Shown piece by piece: positions 16,407 through 25,450 of a stretch of 64,000 bases of DNA. Both the position numbers and the translations under genes were made by a program. Every line of letters starts with the position of its first letter. Position 1 is the stretch's first letter. The notes below the pieces were generated by a model. The model had not been told where the DNA came from. It saw only the letters and a list, made by a program, of their open reading frames with translations, and ran no database searches. This stretch comes from Evansella clarkii (GTDB taxonomy: Bacteria; Bacillota; Bacilli; Bacillales; Salisediminibacteriaceae): positions 4,591,862 through 4,655,861 of the forward strand of contig NZ_KV917376.1 in NCBI RefSeq assembly GCF_002019695.1, read 5' to 3'.

Positions 16407-17528
16407 TTATTCGCTTTCGGCGGCATTTCTGATGATTTCTGTAACAAGCTCAGCTGTTTTGACAAGCTCTTCCACCGGCATTTTTTCATTTGTTGTATGG
16501 ATTTCTTCGTAGCCAATACCGAGGTTTATTGTTGGAATGCCATGGCCGGCAATAACGTTTGCATCACTGCCTCCGCCGCTTGTTTTCAGTACAGCTTCCC
16601 GTCCAACCGCTCCAATTGCTTTTTTAGCAACTTCCACGACATGGTCGCCATCTTTATGTTTAAACCCTGGATAAATTACCTCAATGTTTACATCAGCACG
16701 TCCGCCCATGACTTTCGCGGCTTCTTCCAGAGCCTGTTTCATTGCTCCTGCCTGCTCTTCCATTTTTTCCGGAACTAAAGAACGGGCCTCTGCAAGAATC
16801 TCCACTCTGTCTGTCACTATATTCGTCTGGGAACCACCTTCAATACGTCCAATATTAGCGGTAGTTTCCTCATCAATTCTCCCTAAAGGCATATTTGCAA
16901 TTGCTTTGGCAGCAATCGTAATTGCGGAAATTCCTTTCTCCGGCGCAACACCTGCATGGGCCGTCTTACCATGCACTGTCGCTGCAATTTTTGCCTGGGT
17001 AGGTGCGGCTACGATGACAGTTCCTACTTTTCCGTCACTGTCCAGCGCAAAGCCGTACTTTGCAATAAGGTCGTCACGGCTGAGAGCTTTTGCTCCAATT
17101 AATCCGGATTCTTCCCCAACTGTAATAATGAATTGTACAGTGGGATGGGCTATATTGTTTTCTTTTATTACTCTCACTGCTTCAAGCATTGCAGCAAGTC
17201 CTGCTTTGTCATCCGCACCAAGTATCGTTGTACCGTCAGTTTTTATGTACCCGTCCTCAATAACCGGATTGACTCCGTTACCTGGAACTACTGTGTCCAT
17301 ATGGGACGTAAAATAAATCGGGTCCGCATCTGACGTTCCTTCCAGGGTACAGATAAGGTTTCCAGCTCCGTGCCCGGTGATGTGAGTAGTATCATCTTCT
17401 TTTACTCTCACACCGAGGTTTTCAAATTTCTCTTTTAATACATCGGCGATTTCTCTTTCATATTTTGTTTCAGAATCTACTTTAACGAGTTCAAGAAATT
17501 CTTCGGTTAATCGTTGTTCGTTTATCAT
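16407..17528 (-). CDS. yqjE: PepT-like M20 peptidase (YqjE)
   Basis: 373 residues. M20/PepT zinc-site motifs: FTSHMDTVVPG (about 77), LGADDKAGLAAML (about 108), TVGEESGLIGAKAL (catalytic Glu pair, about 137) and LDSDG. The lid domain with GKTAHAG (about 190) follows, and the last ligand is near the C-terminus (GIGYEEIHTTNEKMPVEEL). Length and sequence match B. subtilis YqjE, annotated as tripeptidase T-like; in B. subtilis it also lies beside yqjD. Probable cytoplasmic aminopeptidase releasing amino acids from short peptides; the substrate is inferred from family. Confidence 0.87.
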   Translation of the reverse strand: MINEQRLTEEFLELVKVDSETKYEREIADVLKEKFENLGVRVKEDDTTHITGHGAGNLICTLEGTSDADPIYFTSHMDTVVPGNGVNPVIEDGYIKTDGTTILGADDKAGLAAMLEAVRVIKENNIAHPTVQFIITVGEESGLIGAKALSRDDLIAKYGFALDSDGKVGTVIVAAPTQAKIAATVHGKTAHAGVAPEKGISAITIAAKAIANMPLGRIDEETTANIGRIEGGSQTNIVTDRVEILAEARSLVPEKMEEQAGAMKQALEEAAKVMGGRADVNIEVIYPGFKHKDGDHVVEVAKKAIGAVGREAVLKTSGGGSDANVIAGHGIPTINLGIGYEEIHTTNEKMPVEELVKTAELVTEIIRNAAESE

Positions 17529-17625
17529 AGGAAAGCCTCCGTTTTCTTAATAAGGAATCGCTGTAATTGTAACATATTGTCCCGTTTTTATTAAAAATAA
17601 TCTCCTGTCGGCTCCCATGGAATGT

Positions 17626-19173
17626 TTACAGAGGAATATTACCGTGTTTTTTAGAGGGACGTGGTTCTTCTTTCCTCTCGAGCATTTCAAGGCTCTGGAT
17701 AATCTTTATTCTTGTCTCCCGCGGGTCAATGACATCGTCAACCATGCCATTTGAAGCAGCAATATAAGGATTAGCGAATTTTTCACGGTATTCCTCGATT
17801 TTCTCCTGACGTGTCGCTTCAGGGTCTTCACTATCCCTGATATCCTTCGCAAAAATAATATTCGCGGCTCCGTGGGGGCCCATTACAGCTATTTCAGCAT
17901 TCGGCCATGCGAAGACTATGTCAGCTCCAATTGCTTTACTGTTTAAGGCTACGTACGCCCCGCCGTAAGCTTTCCTTGTAATGACAGTAATCTTAGGCAC
18001 AGTAGCTTCAGAATAAGCATACAGAATTTTTGCCCCGTGACGGATGATTCCCCCGTGCTCCTGTTTAATTCCCGGAAAAAATCCAGTTACATCCTCGAAT
18101 GTAATCAATGGTATATTGAAGCAGTCACAGAAGCGTATAAACCTTGATATTTTGTCGGATGAATCAATATCGAGGCCACCAGCCATGACCTTCGGCTGGT
18201 TCGCAATAATTCCGATTGACCGTCCCCCTGCTCTGGCAAAACCGACAACTGCGTTTTTAGCAAAGGATTTATGGACCTCCATAAAGCTCCCCGTATCTGC
18301 AACCTGTTCTATCACTTTCCGCACATCATACGGCCGGGTTGGATCAACAGGAACATCATCCAGCAGATCGTAAAGAAAATCATCTGTTTCTTCCGGTTCC
18401 AATTGAGGGGGCAGGTCTTCGTTATGCTGAGGCAGGTAGCTGAGAAGCCGCCGCACTTCGTTCAGAGCCTCTTCTTCGGAAGCACAGGAGAAATGGGCAT
18501 TACCACTTTTCGTTCCATGGACCTGTGCACCTCCCAGTGCCTCGGAAGATATTGATTCACCAGTTACAGTCTCAATTACTTTAGGACCGGTAATAAACAT
18601 CTGGCTGGTCTTTTCGACCATAAAAACAAAGTCTGTGATAGCCGGAGAGTACACTGCTCCCCCGGCGCATGGACCCATTATTACAGAAATTTGCGGTATT
18701 ACACCCGAATAAATGGAGTTACGGTAAAATACATGCCCATATCCGTCAAGGGATAAAACACCTTCCTGTATTCGGGCGCCACCAGAATCGTTTAGTCCGA
18801 TAAATGGTGCTTTATTTTTTACTGCAAGGTCCATTACGTTAGCGATTTTCTTTGCATGCATTTCGCCTAGAGCCCCGCCATAAACAGTAAAATCCTGAGC
18901 GAACAAAAATACCATTCTCCCGTTTACTTTTCCATAACCGGTTACGACCCCTTCTCCAGGGGCAGACCCTTTCTCCATGCCAAAATCCTGGTTTCTGTGC
19001 TCTATAAAAGGATTAAGTTCAACAAAGGTGCCTGTGTCGAGAAATATATCGATCCGTTCTCTCGCTGTTAGTTTTCCTTTTTCATGCTGTTTGTCAATCT
19101 TCTCGTCTCCGCCGCCCATTTCCACTTTCCTGCGTTTTTCATAAAGTTCGTTAATTTTATCATACATATCCAT
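17626..19173 (-). CDS. mmdA: Acyl-CoA (propionyl-CoA/methylmalonyl-CoA) carboxyltransferase subunit, MmdA/YqjD
   Basis: 515 residues with two crotonase-fold carboxyltransferase domains. N-domain: KLTARERIDIFLDTGTFVE, GLNDSGGARIQEGV and GPCAGGAVYSP. C-domain: TFEDVTGFFPGIKQEHGG, KAYGGAYVALNSK and AVMGPHGAANIIF. Family: beta subunit of biotin-dependent propionyl-CoA carboxylases or methylmalonyl-CoA decarboxylases. No dedicated biotin carrier or biotin carboxylase is adjacent; accB/accC are 35 kb away. It starts 2 nt after the B12-domain/epimerase gene and so belongs to a methylmalonyl-CoA operon, which points to propionyl-CoA or methylmalonyl-CoA as substrate. Confidence 0.92.
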   Translation of the reverse strand: MDMYDKINELYEKRRKVEMGGGDEKIDKQHEKGKLTARERIDIFLDTGTFVELNPFIEHRNQDFGMEKGSAPGEGVVTGYGKVNGRMVFLFAQDFTVYGGALGEMHAKKIANVMDLAVKNKAPFIGLNDSGGARIQEGVLSLDGYGHVFYRNSIYSGVIPQISVIMGPCAGGAVYSPAITDFVFMVEKTSQMFITGPKVIETVTGESISSEALGGAQVHGTKSGNAHFSCASEEEALNEVRRLLSYLPQHNEDLPPQLEPEETDDFLYDLLDDVPVDPTRPYDVRKVIEQVADTGSFMEVHKSFAKNAVVGFARAGGRSIGIIANQPKVMAGGLDIDSSDKISRFIRFCDCFNIPLITFEDVTGFFPGIKQEHGGIIRHGAKILYAYSEATVPKITVITRKAYGGAYVALNSKAIGADIVFAWPNAEIAVMGPHGAANIIFAKDIRDSEDPEATRQEKIEEYREKFANPYIAASNGMVDDVIDPRETRIKIIQSLEMLERKEEPRPSKKHGNIPL

Positions 19174-19175
19174 AC

Positions 19176-20018
19176 TTACTCGTCGTCTCCTTTAATCTTC
19201 TCAGGCTCACATAACTCTACAAGTACTCCTCCGGCACTTTTCGGATGGAGAAACGCGATTGGATAACCTCCCGCTCCCTCTTTCGGAGTTTCGTCGATTA
19301 ACTCGACTCCTTCCCGCTTAAGCTGGTCAAGCCTTTCCTGCAGACTGGTTACCGACAATGCTATATGATGAATCCCTTCTCCTTTTTTCTCAATAAATTT
19401 TGCAACCGGGCTGGATGGAGAAAGCGGTTCCAATAATTCCAGTTTAGTATTCCCAAGCCCCAGAAAAGCTACTTTTACCTGCTGGGACGGAACTTCCACA
19501 ATTGTATCTACTTTAAGGTGAAGGTGGTCTAAATAAAATGGCAGGGCAGCATCAATGGATTTTACTGCAATTCCAATATGGTCCAGCCCTTTTGGCTTAT
19601 CCAGAAGCCCTCTTTCCTCTCCACGTCCTTCCAGCACGGCTTGCTCAATATAAGCAGCCACAGTTTTGGTAGGTGTTCCCGGAGTGAATATTTTTTTAAT
19701 CCCCTGTTCCTCAAGGGCCTTTACATCCTCAATAGGGATGACTCCCCCGCCAAAAACAATAATATCAGCAGCGTCTGCTTCCTTCAGCTGTTTTAAAACC
19801 TCAGGAAATAACACATTATGGGCTCCCGACAGGCTCGACAGACCGATAGCATCCACATCCTCCTGAATAGCTGCCCGGACAATTTGTTTAGGCGACTGCC
19901 TTAACCCTGTATATATTACTTCCATACCGGCATCTCTGAGAGCCTGAGAAATAACTAATGCCCCTCTGTCATGCCCGTCAAGTCCTGGTTTTGCAATCAA
20001 TACTCTTATCTTATCCAT
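19176..20018 (-). CDS. Fusion: methylmalonyl-CoA mutase cobalamin-binding domain plus methylmalonyl-CoA epimerase
   Basis: 280 residues in two domains. Residues 1-135 are the cobalamin-binding domain of methylmalonyl-CoA mutase: KPGLDGHDRGALV carries the DxHxxG motif (His is the lower cobalt ligand), with SSLSGAH and VFGGGVIP following. Residues 143-275 are a VOC-fold epimerase: LDHIGIAVKSIDAALPFY, GEGIHHIALSV and GVLVELCEP provide the metal ligands (His, His, Glu). Together with the catalytic mutase subunit (next gene upstream), it would form the cofactor half of the mutase while supplying the epimerase that makes the (R)-substrate. The linker is RGEERGLLDKPKG. One continuous frame, no frameshift. 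Confidence 0.9.
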   Translation of the reverse strand: MDKIRVLIAKPGLDGHDRGALVISQALRDAGMEVIYTGLRQSPKQIVRAAIQEDVDAIGLSSLSGAHNVLFPEVLKQLKEADAADIIVFGGGVIPIEDVKALEEQGIKKIFTPGTPTKTVAAYIEQAVLEGRGEERGLLDKPKGLDHIGIAVKSIDAALPFYLDHLHLKVDTIVEVPSQQVKVAFLGLGNTKLELLEPLSPSSPVAKFIEKKGEGIHHIALSVTSLQERLDQLKREGVELIDETPKEGAGGYPIAFLHPKSAGGVLVELCEPEKIKGDDE

Positions 20019-20051
20019 TTGATCCAGTCACTCCTCTTGATTCTCCGACGA

Positions 20052-21689
20052 TTAATATTCTCCGAATACATCTCTTAAAGTATTTGAAATTTCACCGATA
20101 GTGGCATAACACTTGACCGCTTCAATAATGTGTGGCATCAGGTTTTCTGTTCCTTCAGCTGCTTCTTTCAGATCTGAAAGTGCGCTGTTCACTTTTTCAT
20201 AATCTCTTTTTGCTTTAAGGTTTTTCAGCCGCTCGAATTGTTCTTCCACAAATTTATCATCCACACGCATTAATTCAGGCTCAGGTTCTTCATCTAAAGT
20301 GAATTTATTAACTCCTACGACTATTTCTTCTTCTTTTTCAACTCTTTTCTGATAGTCATAGGCTGCCCGCTGTATTTCCCGCTGCATATACTGCTGTTCC
20401 ACAGCTGCTACTGCTCCGCCTCTTTCTTTGATCTGCTGCATATATTCATACGCTTTTTCTTCCAGATCATCAGTAAGAGCTTCCACGTAATAAGAACCTG
20501 CTAAAGGATCAATGGTATCTGCTGCTCCTGTTTCATGAGCGATGATCTGTTGTGTTCTGAGGGCTATCCTCGCTGAATCCTCCGTTGGCAGTGCCAGCGC
20601 CTCATCCTTCGAGTTTGTGTGAAGGCTCTGGGTTCCTCCAAGAACTGCTGCCAGTGCCTGAAGTGCCACACGCACAATATTATTATCAGGCTGCTGGGCC
20701 GTTAGTGTTGAGCCGGCTACCTGAGTATGAAAACGAAGCTGGTGGCTTTTCGGATTTTTCGCTCCGAAATCTTCCTTCATAATTTTTGCCCACATTCTTC
20801 TCGCCGCTCTGAATTTTGCTGCCTCTTCAAAGAAATTATTATGTCCATTAAAGAAAAAGGCGAGCCTTGGCGCGAATTTATCCACATCCAGGCCTGCTTC
20901 AATAGCGGCCTCTACGTATGCCACAGCATTTGACAAAGTAAACGCCAGCTCCTGGACAGCAGTTGAGCCCGCTTCACGGATGTGATAGCCGCTTATACTG
21001 ATTGTGTTAAATTTCGGCGTGTTTTCTGTACAGTAAGCGAAAATATCCGTAATAAGCCTCATCGATGGTTTGGGCGGATAAATATAAGTTCCTCTTGCTA
21101 TGTATTCTTTTAATATATCGTTCTGGATTGTGCCTTGTATTTTCTCTTTGGAAACACCTTGTTTCTCTGCAACGGCAATATACATTGCAAGAAGTATGGC
21201 TGCAGGAGCGTTAATCGTCATCGAGGTACTGACCTCATCGAGAGAAATACCTTCCAGCAGGATTTCCATATCTTCGAGAGAATCAATCGCTACTCCAACC
21301 TTTCCCACTTCCCCTAATGACATGGCATCATCGGAATCATATCCTATCTGAGTTGGAAGATCAAAGGCGACAGAGAGTCCTGTCTGACCCTGGTCAAGTA
21401 AATATCTGAACCTTTTATTTGTCTCTTCTGCTGAACCAAATCCTGCATACTGGCGCATTGTCCATAAGCGCCCCCGGTACATTGACCTTCTAACTCCTCT
21501 TGTATATGGATACTCTCCGGGAAAGCCAAGCTTATCTTTGTAATCTTCGTCTATTTTTTCTGGTGTATATAATCGTTTTATTTCTGTACCGGATGAAGTT
21601 AAAAATTCATCTTTACGTTCTGGTCGTTTTTTAAGTTCTTCTTCTGTTCGCTTTTTCCACTCTTCAAAAGCTGATGTTTGTTCTGACAC
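20052..21689 (-). CDS. Methylmalonyl-CoA mutase, catalytic (large) domain subunit
   Basis: 545 residues, covering only the substrate-binding TIM-barrel; the B12 domain is encoded by the next gene. Conserved mutase motifs: [89 protein letters not shown] and [10 protein letters not shown]. It rearranges (R)-methylmalonyl-CoA to succinyl-CoA, linking propionyl-CoA from valine, isoleucine and odd-chain acids to the TCA cycle. GTG start with an AAAGGAGGA site. First gene of the operon. Paralogous isobutyryl-CoA mutases have the same architecture, but the fused epimerase favours methylmalonyl-CoA. Confidence 0.92.
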   Translation of the reverse strand: MSEQTSAFEEWKKRTEEELKKRPERKDEFLTSSGTEIKRLYTPEKIDEDYKDKLGFPGEYPYTRGVRRSMYRGRLWTMRQYAGFGSAEETNKRFRYLLDQGQTGLSVAFDLPTQIGYDSDDAMSLGEVGKVGVAIDSLEDMEILLEGISLDEVSTSMTINAPAAILLAMYIAVAEKQGVSKEKIQGTIQNDILKEYIARGTYIYPPKPSMRLITDIFAYCTENTPKFNTISISGYHIREAGSTAVQELAFTLSNAVAYVEAAIEAGLDVDKFAPRLAFFFNGHNNFFEEAAKFRAARRMWAKIMKEDFGAKNPKSHQLRFHTQVAGSTLTAQQPDNNIVRVALQALAAVLGGTQSLHTNSKDEALALPTEDSARIALRTQQIIAHETGAADTIDPLAGSYYVEALTDDLEEKAYEYMQQIKERGGAVAAVEQQYMQREIQRAAYDYQKRVEKEEEIVVGVNKFTLDEEPEPELMRVDDKFVEEQFERLKNLKAKRDYEKVNSALSDLKEAAEGTENLMPHIIEAVKCYATIGEISNTLRDVFGEY

Positions 21690-21817
21690 TGTTTGATTTC
21701 CTCCTTTGAAATTGCCGGTTTAACCATCCGGAATAGTACATGGGAAAAGCCAGATTTCACAGGCCTTAACATACATTACTTCGTTACGTTATTCGACAAT
21801 TCCTTCTTTTTTATTTA

Positions 21818-22008
21818 GCTCTGTTAAACTTTATTGTTGATTCCACTACAGGACGCTCGCTTGCCTCGGGCATTGCTTCAGCTACCTCGGAAGCCCAAAA
21901 GGCTTCCGAGGGGATCTACAGCTAATGCTATTCCCGAAGGCGTCTCGCTTCCTTCCGCTACAATCAACATACATGTAAAAATCAACATTGACCTTTAACA
22001 AAGCCTTT
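21818..22008. repeat. Inverted-repeat intergenic element, family 1, copy A
   Basis: The left end CTCTGTTAAACTTTATTGTT and right end (GTCAATGTTGATTTTT read on the opposite strand, preceded by TTGTTAAAG) form imperfect terminal inverted repeats of about 28 bp. The core contains the dyad CTCGGAAGCC/GGCTTCCGAG. The same ends flank the element at 56761-57172. No ORF; resembles a MITE or a large REP-like element. The 425-bp gap upstream of the mutase gene holds this and little else. Confidence 0.75.
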
Positions 22009-22114
22009 TATTTAAATACAGGATAATGGAGGAGACTTTTCAGAGAAGCACTTGCCTAAATGTCTTAACAGAAGTAAAATATAAGGTAGCAATGTTCAAG
22101 AGGAGGTAAGTCTG

Positions 22115-22204
22115 ATGCCCCGAAAAATGAGGAAAGCAATTATATATGTAATGATAGCTACAATGGCACTAGGTACAGTTTTAGCCGGTTTAGCTATGTA
22201 CTAA
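22115..22204 (+). CDS. prli42: Prli42-like stressosome-associated membrane miniprotein
   Basis: 29 residues. MPRKMRKAIIYVMIATM continues into ALGTVLAGLAMY: a basic start, then one membrane helix ending in small residues and an aromatic. This is the pattern of Prli42, which tethers the stressosome to the membrane in Listeria and is annotated in many Bacillaceae. A strong ribosome site AGAGGAGGT lies 7-8 nt before the ATG, which supports a genuine gene. Isolated between two repeat elements. Identity rests on pattern and length, since so short a sequence gives little homology. Confidence 0.72.
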   Translation: MPRKMRKAIIYVMIATMALGTVLAGLAMY

Positions 22205-22211
22205 AATTAAG

Positions 22212-22384
22212 AAAAGCGCAGGCGCCTTGGTCACGAGCGGTCAAGCACTGGAAGGACTTTGACGGAAGCCGCTTTTTGGCATACATGTGCTCCTGCGATT
22301 ACTCGTCGCAAGGCAGCAGAGATGCAAATTCACGTAGTAGCCTGCCTGAAGTGACCTCGAGCTCGCAGGCGCTGGAGCTGGACA
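22212..22384. repeat. GCGC-arm intergenic repeat, family 2, copy i
   Basis: Begins AAAAGCGCAGGCGCC and ends GCAGGCGCTGGAGCTGGAC, inverted GC-rich arms like those of the copy at 25451-25576 and of intergenic repeats widespread in Bacillaceae. Near 22289 it contains one degenerate unit of the 32-bp tandem repeat at 14573-14992, so the families share modules. Confidence 0.7.
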
Positions 22385-22414
22385 ATTTTCTTAGAAAATT
22401 TAAACTTTCTAATT

Positions 22415-22448
22415 TAATAAAAAGGACAGCATCCCTATGCTGTCCTTT
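22415..22448 (-). terminator. Terminator of the L,D-transpeptidase gene
   Basis: 12-bp perfect stem AAAGGACAGCAT/ATGCTGTCCTTT followed by T-rich sequence on the minus strand; overlaps the stop codon. Confidence 0.92.
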
Positions 22449-22992
22449 ACTGTGTTCCATTTTCTTCTGCTTCCTTTTTCTTTACTGCCCCTGCCCTTAC
22501 CCCAAGTTCTTCAAAAGAAGCATCGCTGGAAGTAATCATCACTTTTGTTCCGAGAGGAATTTCCTGAAACAGAATCTCCACGTCACTGTTATACATTCTG
22601 ATGCACCCAGCGGTAATATATTTCCCTATAGTTTCGGGATTATTTGTTCCGTGAATACCGTAAATTCTTCCGTCTGTCCCTTCTGCATCCACACCTATCC
22701 ATCTGGAACCGAGAGGATTGTCTTTATCCCCTCCCTGAATATTATCTTTCCTGTAATAAGGACGTACAGCTTTCACTGTAACTGTATGCTCGCCTTCAGG
22801 AGTCAATTCATCCGTCTTGCCAGTAGAAACATTATATACCTGCCGTACCTCGCCCTCGTAGATAAACGCGAGTTCATTTGTTGATTTTTTAATGATGATA
22901 TACGGGTCGCCAACAAGAGGGTTTTCTCCGATTGGCCATACTGGTGAAATAACAAGCAATAAAGATAACAATATGGAAACCAATTTTACCAC
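22447..22992 (-). CDS. Secreted L,D-transpeptidase (YkuD domain)
   Basis: 181 residues with an N-terminal signal or anchor (MVKLVSILLSLLLVISPVWP). The YkuD catalytic domain spans about 28-150: DPYIIIKKSTNELAFIYEGE, GDKDNPLGSRWIGVD, then YGIHGTNNPETIGKYITAGC followed by IRMYN, which gives the His and the catalytic Cys of the HxnSxGC(IR) motif. The enzymes form 3-3 crosslinks in peptidoglycan or, in Bacillus, act in spore or cell-wall maturation. No LysM domain. The short C-terminal tail is charged. Export and activity are inferred from family. Confidence 0.92.
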   Translation of the reverse strand: MVKLVSILLSLLLVISPVWPIGENPLVGDPYIIIKKSTNELAFIYEGEVRQVYNVSTGKTDELTPEGEHTVTVKAVRPYYRKDNIQGGDKDNPLGSRWIGVDAEGTDGRIYGIHGTNNPETIGKYITAGCIRMYNSDVEILFQEIPLGTKVMITSSDASFEELGVRAGAVKKKEAEENGTQ

Positions 22993-23056
22993 GCCTTCTG
23001 CTGCAGGATAACTTCCTTTGCTACACTTTAGTTGTTACAGAAAGCCTGTTAAATAT

Positions 23057-24025
23057 TCATCGGAGTAAAGAGTAATTTTTTACAGTCTTAAACTGCCTCT
23101 TAATCAGCAGATACTGTTCTATCTCCTGAACGAGCTGAAGCATGGCAGCCCGTGCTTCAAATTCCTGCCTCGATTCAGGCAAAGGCATCTCTTTAAACAT
23201 ATCCCGCAGCTCTTCAAGCTGGTTAATAAAAATAAATGCAGTGTTTTTCGGATTTACCCCCACACTCAGCCGCTCAATAAAATCACTTATCATCTCTCCC
23301 TGTTTCAGCTGAAGATCAATGGAAGTTATCAAGGGCATCATACGTTCAATAATATCGAGCTGTTTCTCCCTCATCTTAAAATAATGGTAGTACTGATCTT
23401 CATAACGCAGAATGTGGTTGTCTAAATTCTGGATTGCCGTATTCTTGGCTGACTGAAGTAAATCAGCGGCTTCGGTTATCTCTCTGCCGTCCCAGCTGCT
23501 TTCCCCATTCTTAATATATACAGCAAATTCATGAAATATTTTAGAGTATAGTTCTTCCAGCCTGTTCTGCATATTACTCAGATCGTTTTCAACACTTGGC
23601 ATATATATATTCATTAACAGAGCGCATCCTACCCCTATTATAATAAGAGCCAGTTCGTTGGCAATAAGTGCTGCGGTGATTGCCCCGTAAGAGTATATGT
23701 GAAGGATGATGACCGCACTCGTGACAATACCAACCTGCAGCCTTAAAGCTACCATTGTGGGAATAAACAGGAGAAGAAACACTCCCAGTGAAAAAAAGTG
23801 ATATCCTAACAGTTCAAAGATGACAGCTGCATAAACCATACCGATAATAGCGGCAGCAAATCTTATCCATGACATACTAAGGGAGCTTCTTCTCGTTTTC
23901 TGCACACATAAGATAGCAATGATTGCTGCTGAAGCAAAATAGTCCAGCTGAAGGAACTGTGCAATCGCTATTGCCAGCGAAGCTCCAAGCGCTGTTTTTA
24001 TCGTCCTGTAGCCTATCCGAAACAT
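23057..24025 (-). CDS. yqjA: YqjA, aromatic acid exporter family membrane protein (DUF939)
   Basis: 322 residues. The N-terminal half has five or six membrane segments within residues 8-145 (TALGASLAIAIAQFL, FAAAIIGMVYAAVIFELLGY, FFSLGVFLLLFIPTM, AVIILHIYSYG, LALIIIGVGCALLMNI). The C-terminal half is a cytoplasmic helical domain (PSVENDLSNMQNRLEELYSK and on). This is the ArAE_1/DUF939 architecture of B. subtilis YqjA. Distantly related to AaeB-type efflux proteins, but no substrate is known. Position next to brxB and the mcm operon is conserved with B. subtilis. Confidence 0.88.
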   Translation of the reverse strand: MFRIGYRTIKTALGASLAIAIAQFLQLDYFASAAIIAILCVQKTRRSSLSMSWIRFAAAIIGMVYAAVIFELLGYHFFSLGVFLLLFIPTMVALRLQVGIVTSAVIILHIYSYGAITAALIANELALIIIGVGCALLMNIYMPSVENDLSNMQNRLEELYSKIFHEFAVYIKNGESSWDGREITEAADLLQSAKNTAIQNLDNHILRYEDQYYHYFKMREKQLDIIERMMPLITSIDLQLKQGEMISDFIERLSVGVNPKNTAFIFINQLEELRDMFKEMPLPESRQEFEARAAMLQLVQEIEQYLLIKRQFKTVKNYSLLR

Positions 24026-24193
24026 TCCCTCGCCTCCTGCGGTTTACTTCCTGATATTGCAGCCATATGGTTACTATTCACTATTTCGTCTGAAAAATTG
24101 GTTGCGGCCTGTTATTTTTATGATTGTTGATTTCCCTCTGGAAGAAGCTTCCTTTTCCAGGTCTGCTTCAAAAAGACGTTACTTCTGTTTAAA

Positions 24194-24225
24194 ATGAAAA
24201 ACTCCAGTATAATTTATACTGGAGT
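24194..24225 (-). terminator. tRNA gene terminator
   Basis: 11-bp stem ACTCCAGTATA/TATACTGGAGT followed by TTTTTCATTTT on the minus strand, directly after tRNA-Arg. Confidence 0.9.
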
Positions 24226-24240
24226 AGTTTATGTACAGTT

Positions 24241-24315
24241 TGGCGCGCCCACCAGGATTCGAACCCAGAACGCGAGAGCCGAAATCTCGTGTGATATCCA
24301 TTTCACCATAGGCGC
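24241..24315 (-). tRNA. tRNA-Arg (anticodon UCG)
   Basis: 75 nt including the encoded CCA. Acceptor GCGCCTA/TGGGCGC (one T-G pair), D stem GTGA/TCAC, anticodon stem CGAGA/TCTCG with loop TTTCGGC giving anticodon TCG, T arm CTGGG-TTCGAAT-CCTGG with two wobble pairs. Discriminator G. It decodes CGA and possibly other CGN codons. A lone tRNA gene with its own terminator; such genes are common integration targets, but no attachment-site duplication is seen here. Confidence 0.95.
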
Positions 24316-24426
24316 ATAAACGGACGATACTGGTTCGTCCGTACTATAGGAGTATAACAATACAGAGAGTAAAAAGCAAGTGTTTTTTTATCTGCCAGTA
24401 TTATATTCCTTTTCTTAACTCAGTGA

Positions 24427-24774
24427 TTATACCTCTTCTTCAAACATGCTTTCATATCTTTCGTTCATTTGTTCTTTCGTATAACCCAACTGTGCTAATC
24501 TGCCTGTAAAGTTCTTTGCCCACAGGGAAAGACGCTGAGCTGCTTTTTTGTATTTCTTTGCCTTTGATCCTTTTTCTTCTTTTGCACGGTGGTCTGCATT
24601 TGACATAACATTTTCTGAGATAAATAAAGCTTTCCAGATGTCCTCTTCACTGAACTCGTCCGCATACTCATTAAAATACTCAATAACCTTTTTATAATAG
24701 CTGTCGAATTCGTTGAATTCAATCTCTTCCTCCATGTTTAAATAGACATGAAGCTGTTTGTAAAGTTCCTGCAT
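24427..24774 (-). CDS. Helical hypothetical protein
   Basis: 115 residues from ATG 24774, chosen for the AAGGAG site 10 nt upstream; the frame stays open further upstream without such a site. Very polar and predicted all-helical: MQELYKQLHVYLNMEEEIEF, SEEDIWKALFISENVMSNAD, KYKKAAQRLSLWAKNFTGRL. No membrane segment or known motif. It lies between the tRNA and brxB; conservation next to brxB elsewhere would strengthen it. Not recognised. Confidence 0.7.
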   Translation of the reverse strand: MQELYKQLHVYLNMEEEIEFNEFDSYYKKVIEYFNEYADEFSEEDIWKALFISENVMSNADHRAKEEKGSKAKKYKKAAQRLSLWAKNFTGRLAQLGYTKEQMNERYESMFEEEV

Positions 24775-24923
24775 ACTGCCTACACTCCTTATTCCACATA
24801 AATAATTTTTCCGTACAACTATAACGATGAAAATTATAGCATAAAGAAAAGGAGGCTGCACCTCCTTTTCACCAGGTTTTATTGATTTTGGTGTGGCTGT
24901 ACGTAAAGACCTTTAAAGAACGC

Positions 24924-25349
24924 TTACTTAAAGTACTGGTCAAAAGCTTTTTCCAGCTTCTGAACTACTTCAATTGGTTCATGGCCTTCAATTTCATGCC
25001 TTTCAATCATTGTCTGGATTTTTCCGTCTTTAAGAAGTGCGAAAGAAGGTGAAGATGGCTCATATCCTTCGAAATAAGATCTTACACGCTCTGTTGCCTC
25101 ACGGTCCTGGCCTGCAAATACGGTTACATAATTGTCAGGTTGTACTTCATAGTTTTTCATATAGGCAGCTGATGGACGAGCTATTCCACCGGCACAGCCG
25201 CAAACTGAATTTATCATAACAAAAGTATTCCCCGGCTTATTCAGCAGCTCATCAACTTCATCCGCTGATTTTAGTTCCTGATAGCCTGCTTCTGTCATTT
25301 CTTTTCTTCCTGCCTGAACAACATCATTCATAAATAATTGAAAGTCCAT
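24924..25349 (-). CDS. brxB: Bacilliredoxin BrxB (YqiW)
   Basis: 141 residues from ATG 25349 (AAAGGAG site 9 nt upstream). DUF1094 thioredoxin-like fold with the diagnostic CGC active site in [16 protein letters not shown] (about residue 53) and the C-terminal [20 protein letters not shown]. BrxA/BrxB remove bacillithiol from S-bacillithiolated proteins after oxidative stress, in the cytoplasm, and are recycled by bacillithiol and YpdA. Monocistronic in appearance. Its presence implies bacillithiol in this organism. Confidence 0.95.
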   Translation of the reverse strand: MDFQLFMNDVVQAGRKEMTEAGYQELKSADEVDELLNKPGNTFVMINSVCGCAGGIARPSAAYMKNYEVQPDNYVTVFAGQDREATERVRSYFEGYEPSSPSFALLKDGKIQTMIERHEIEGHEPIEVVQKLEKAFDQYFK

Positions 25350-25450
25350 TAATATGCACTCCTTTATTACCATTGTGATTTCCATTTTACACGTAAAAAT
25401 TCTCTAATGCTATAATTTTGTACTATTTTAAAGAAAAACGTACAAGACAT

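Noticed and set aside
22276..22884. 202-residue plus-strand ORF
   Set aside because: Antisense to the L,D-transpeptidase gene and a repeat; no ribosome site.
24241..24315. Prophage or integrative-element attachment site at tRNA-Arg
   Set aside because: No duplicated tRNA 3' end or integrase is found nearby.
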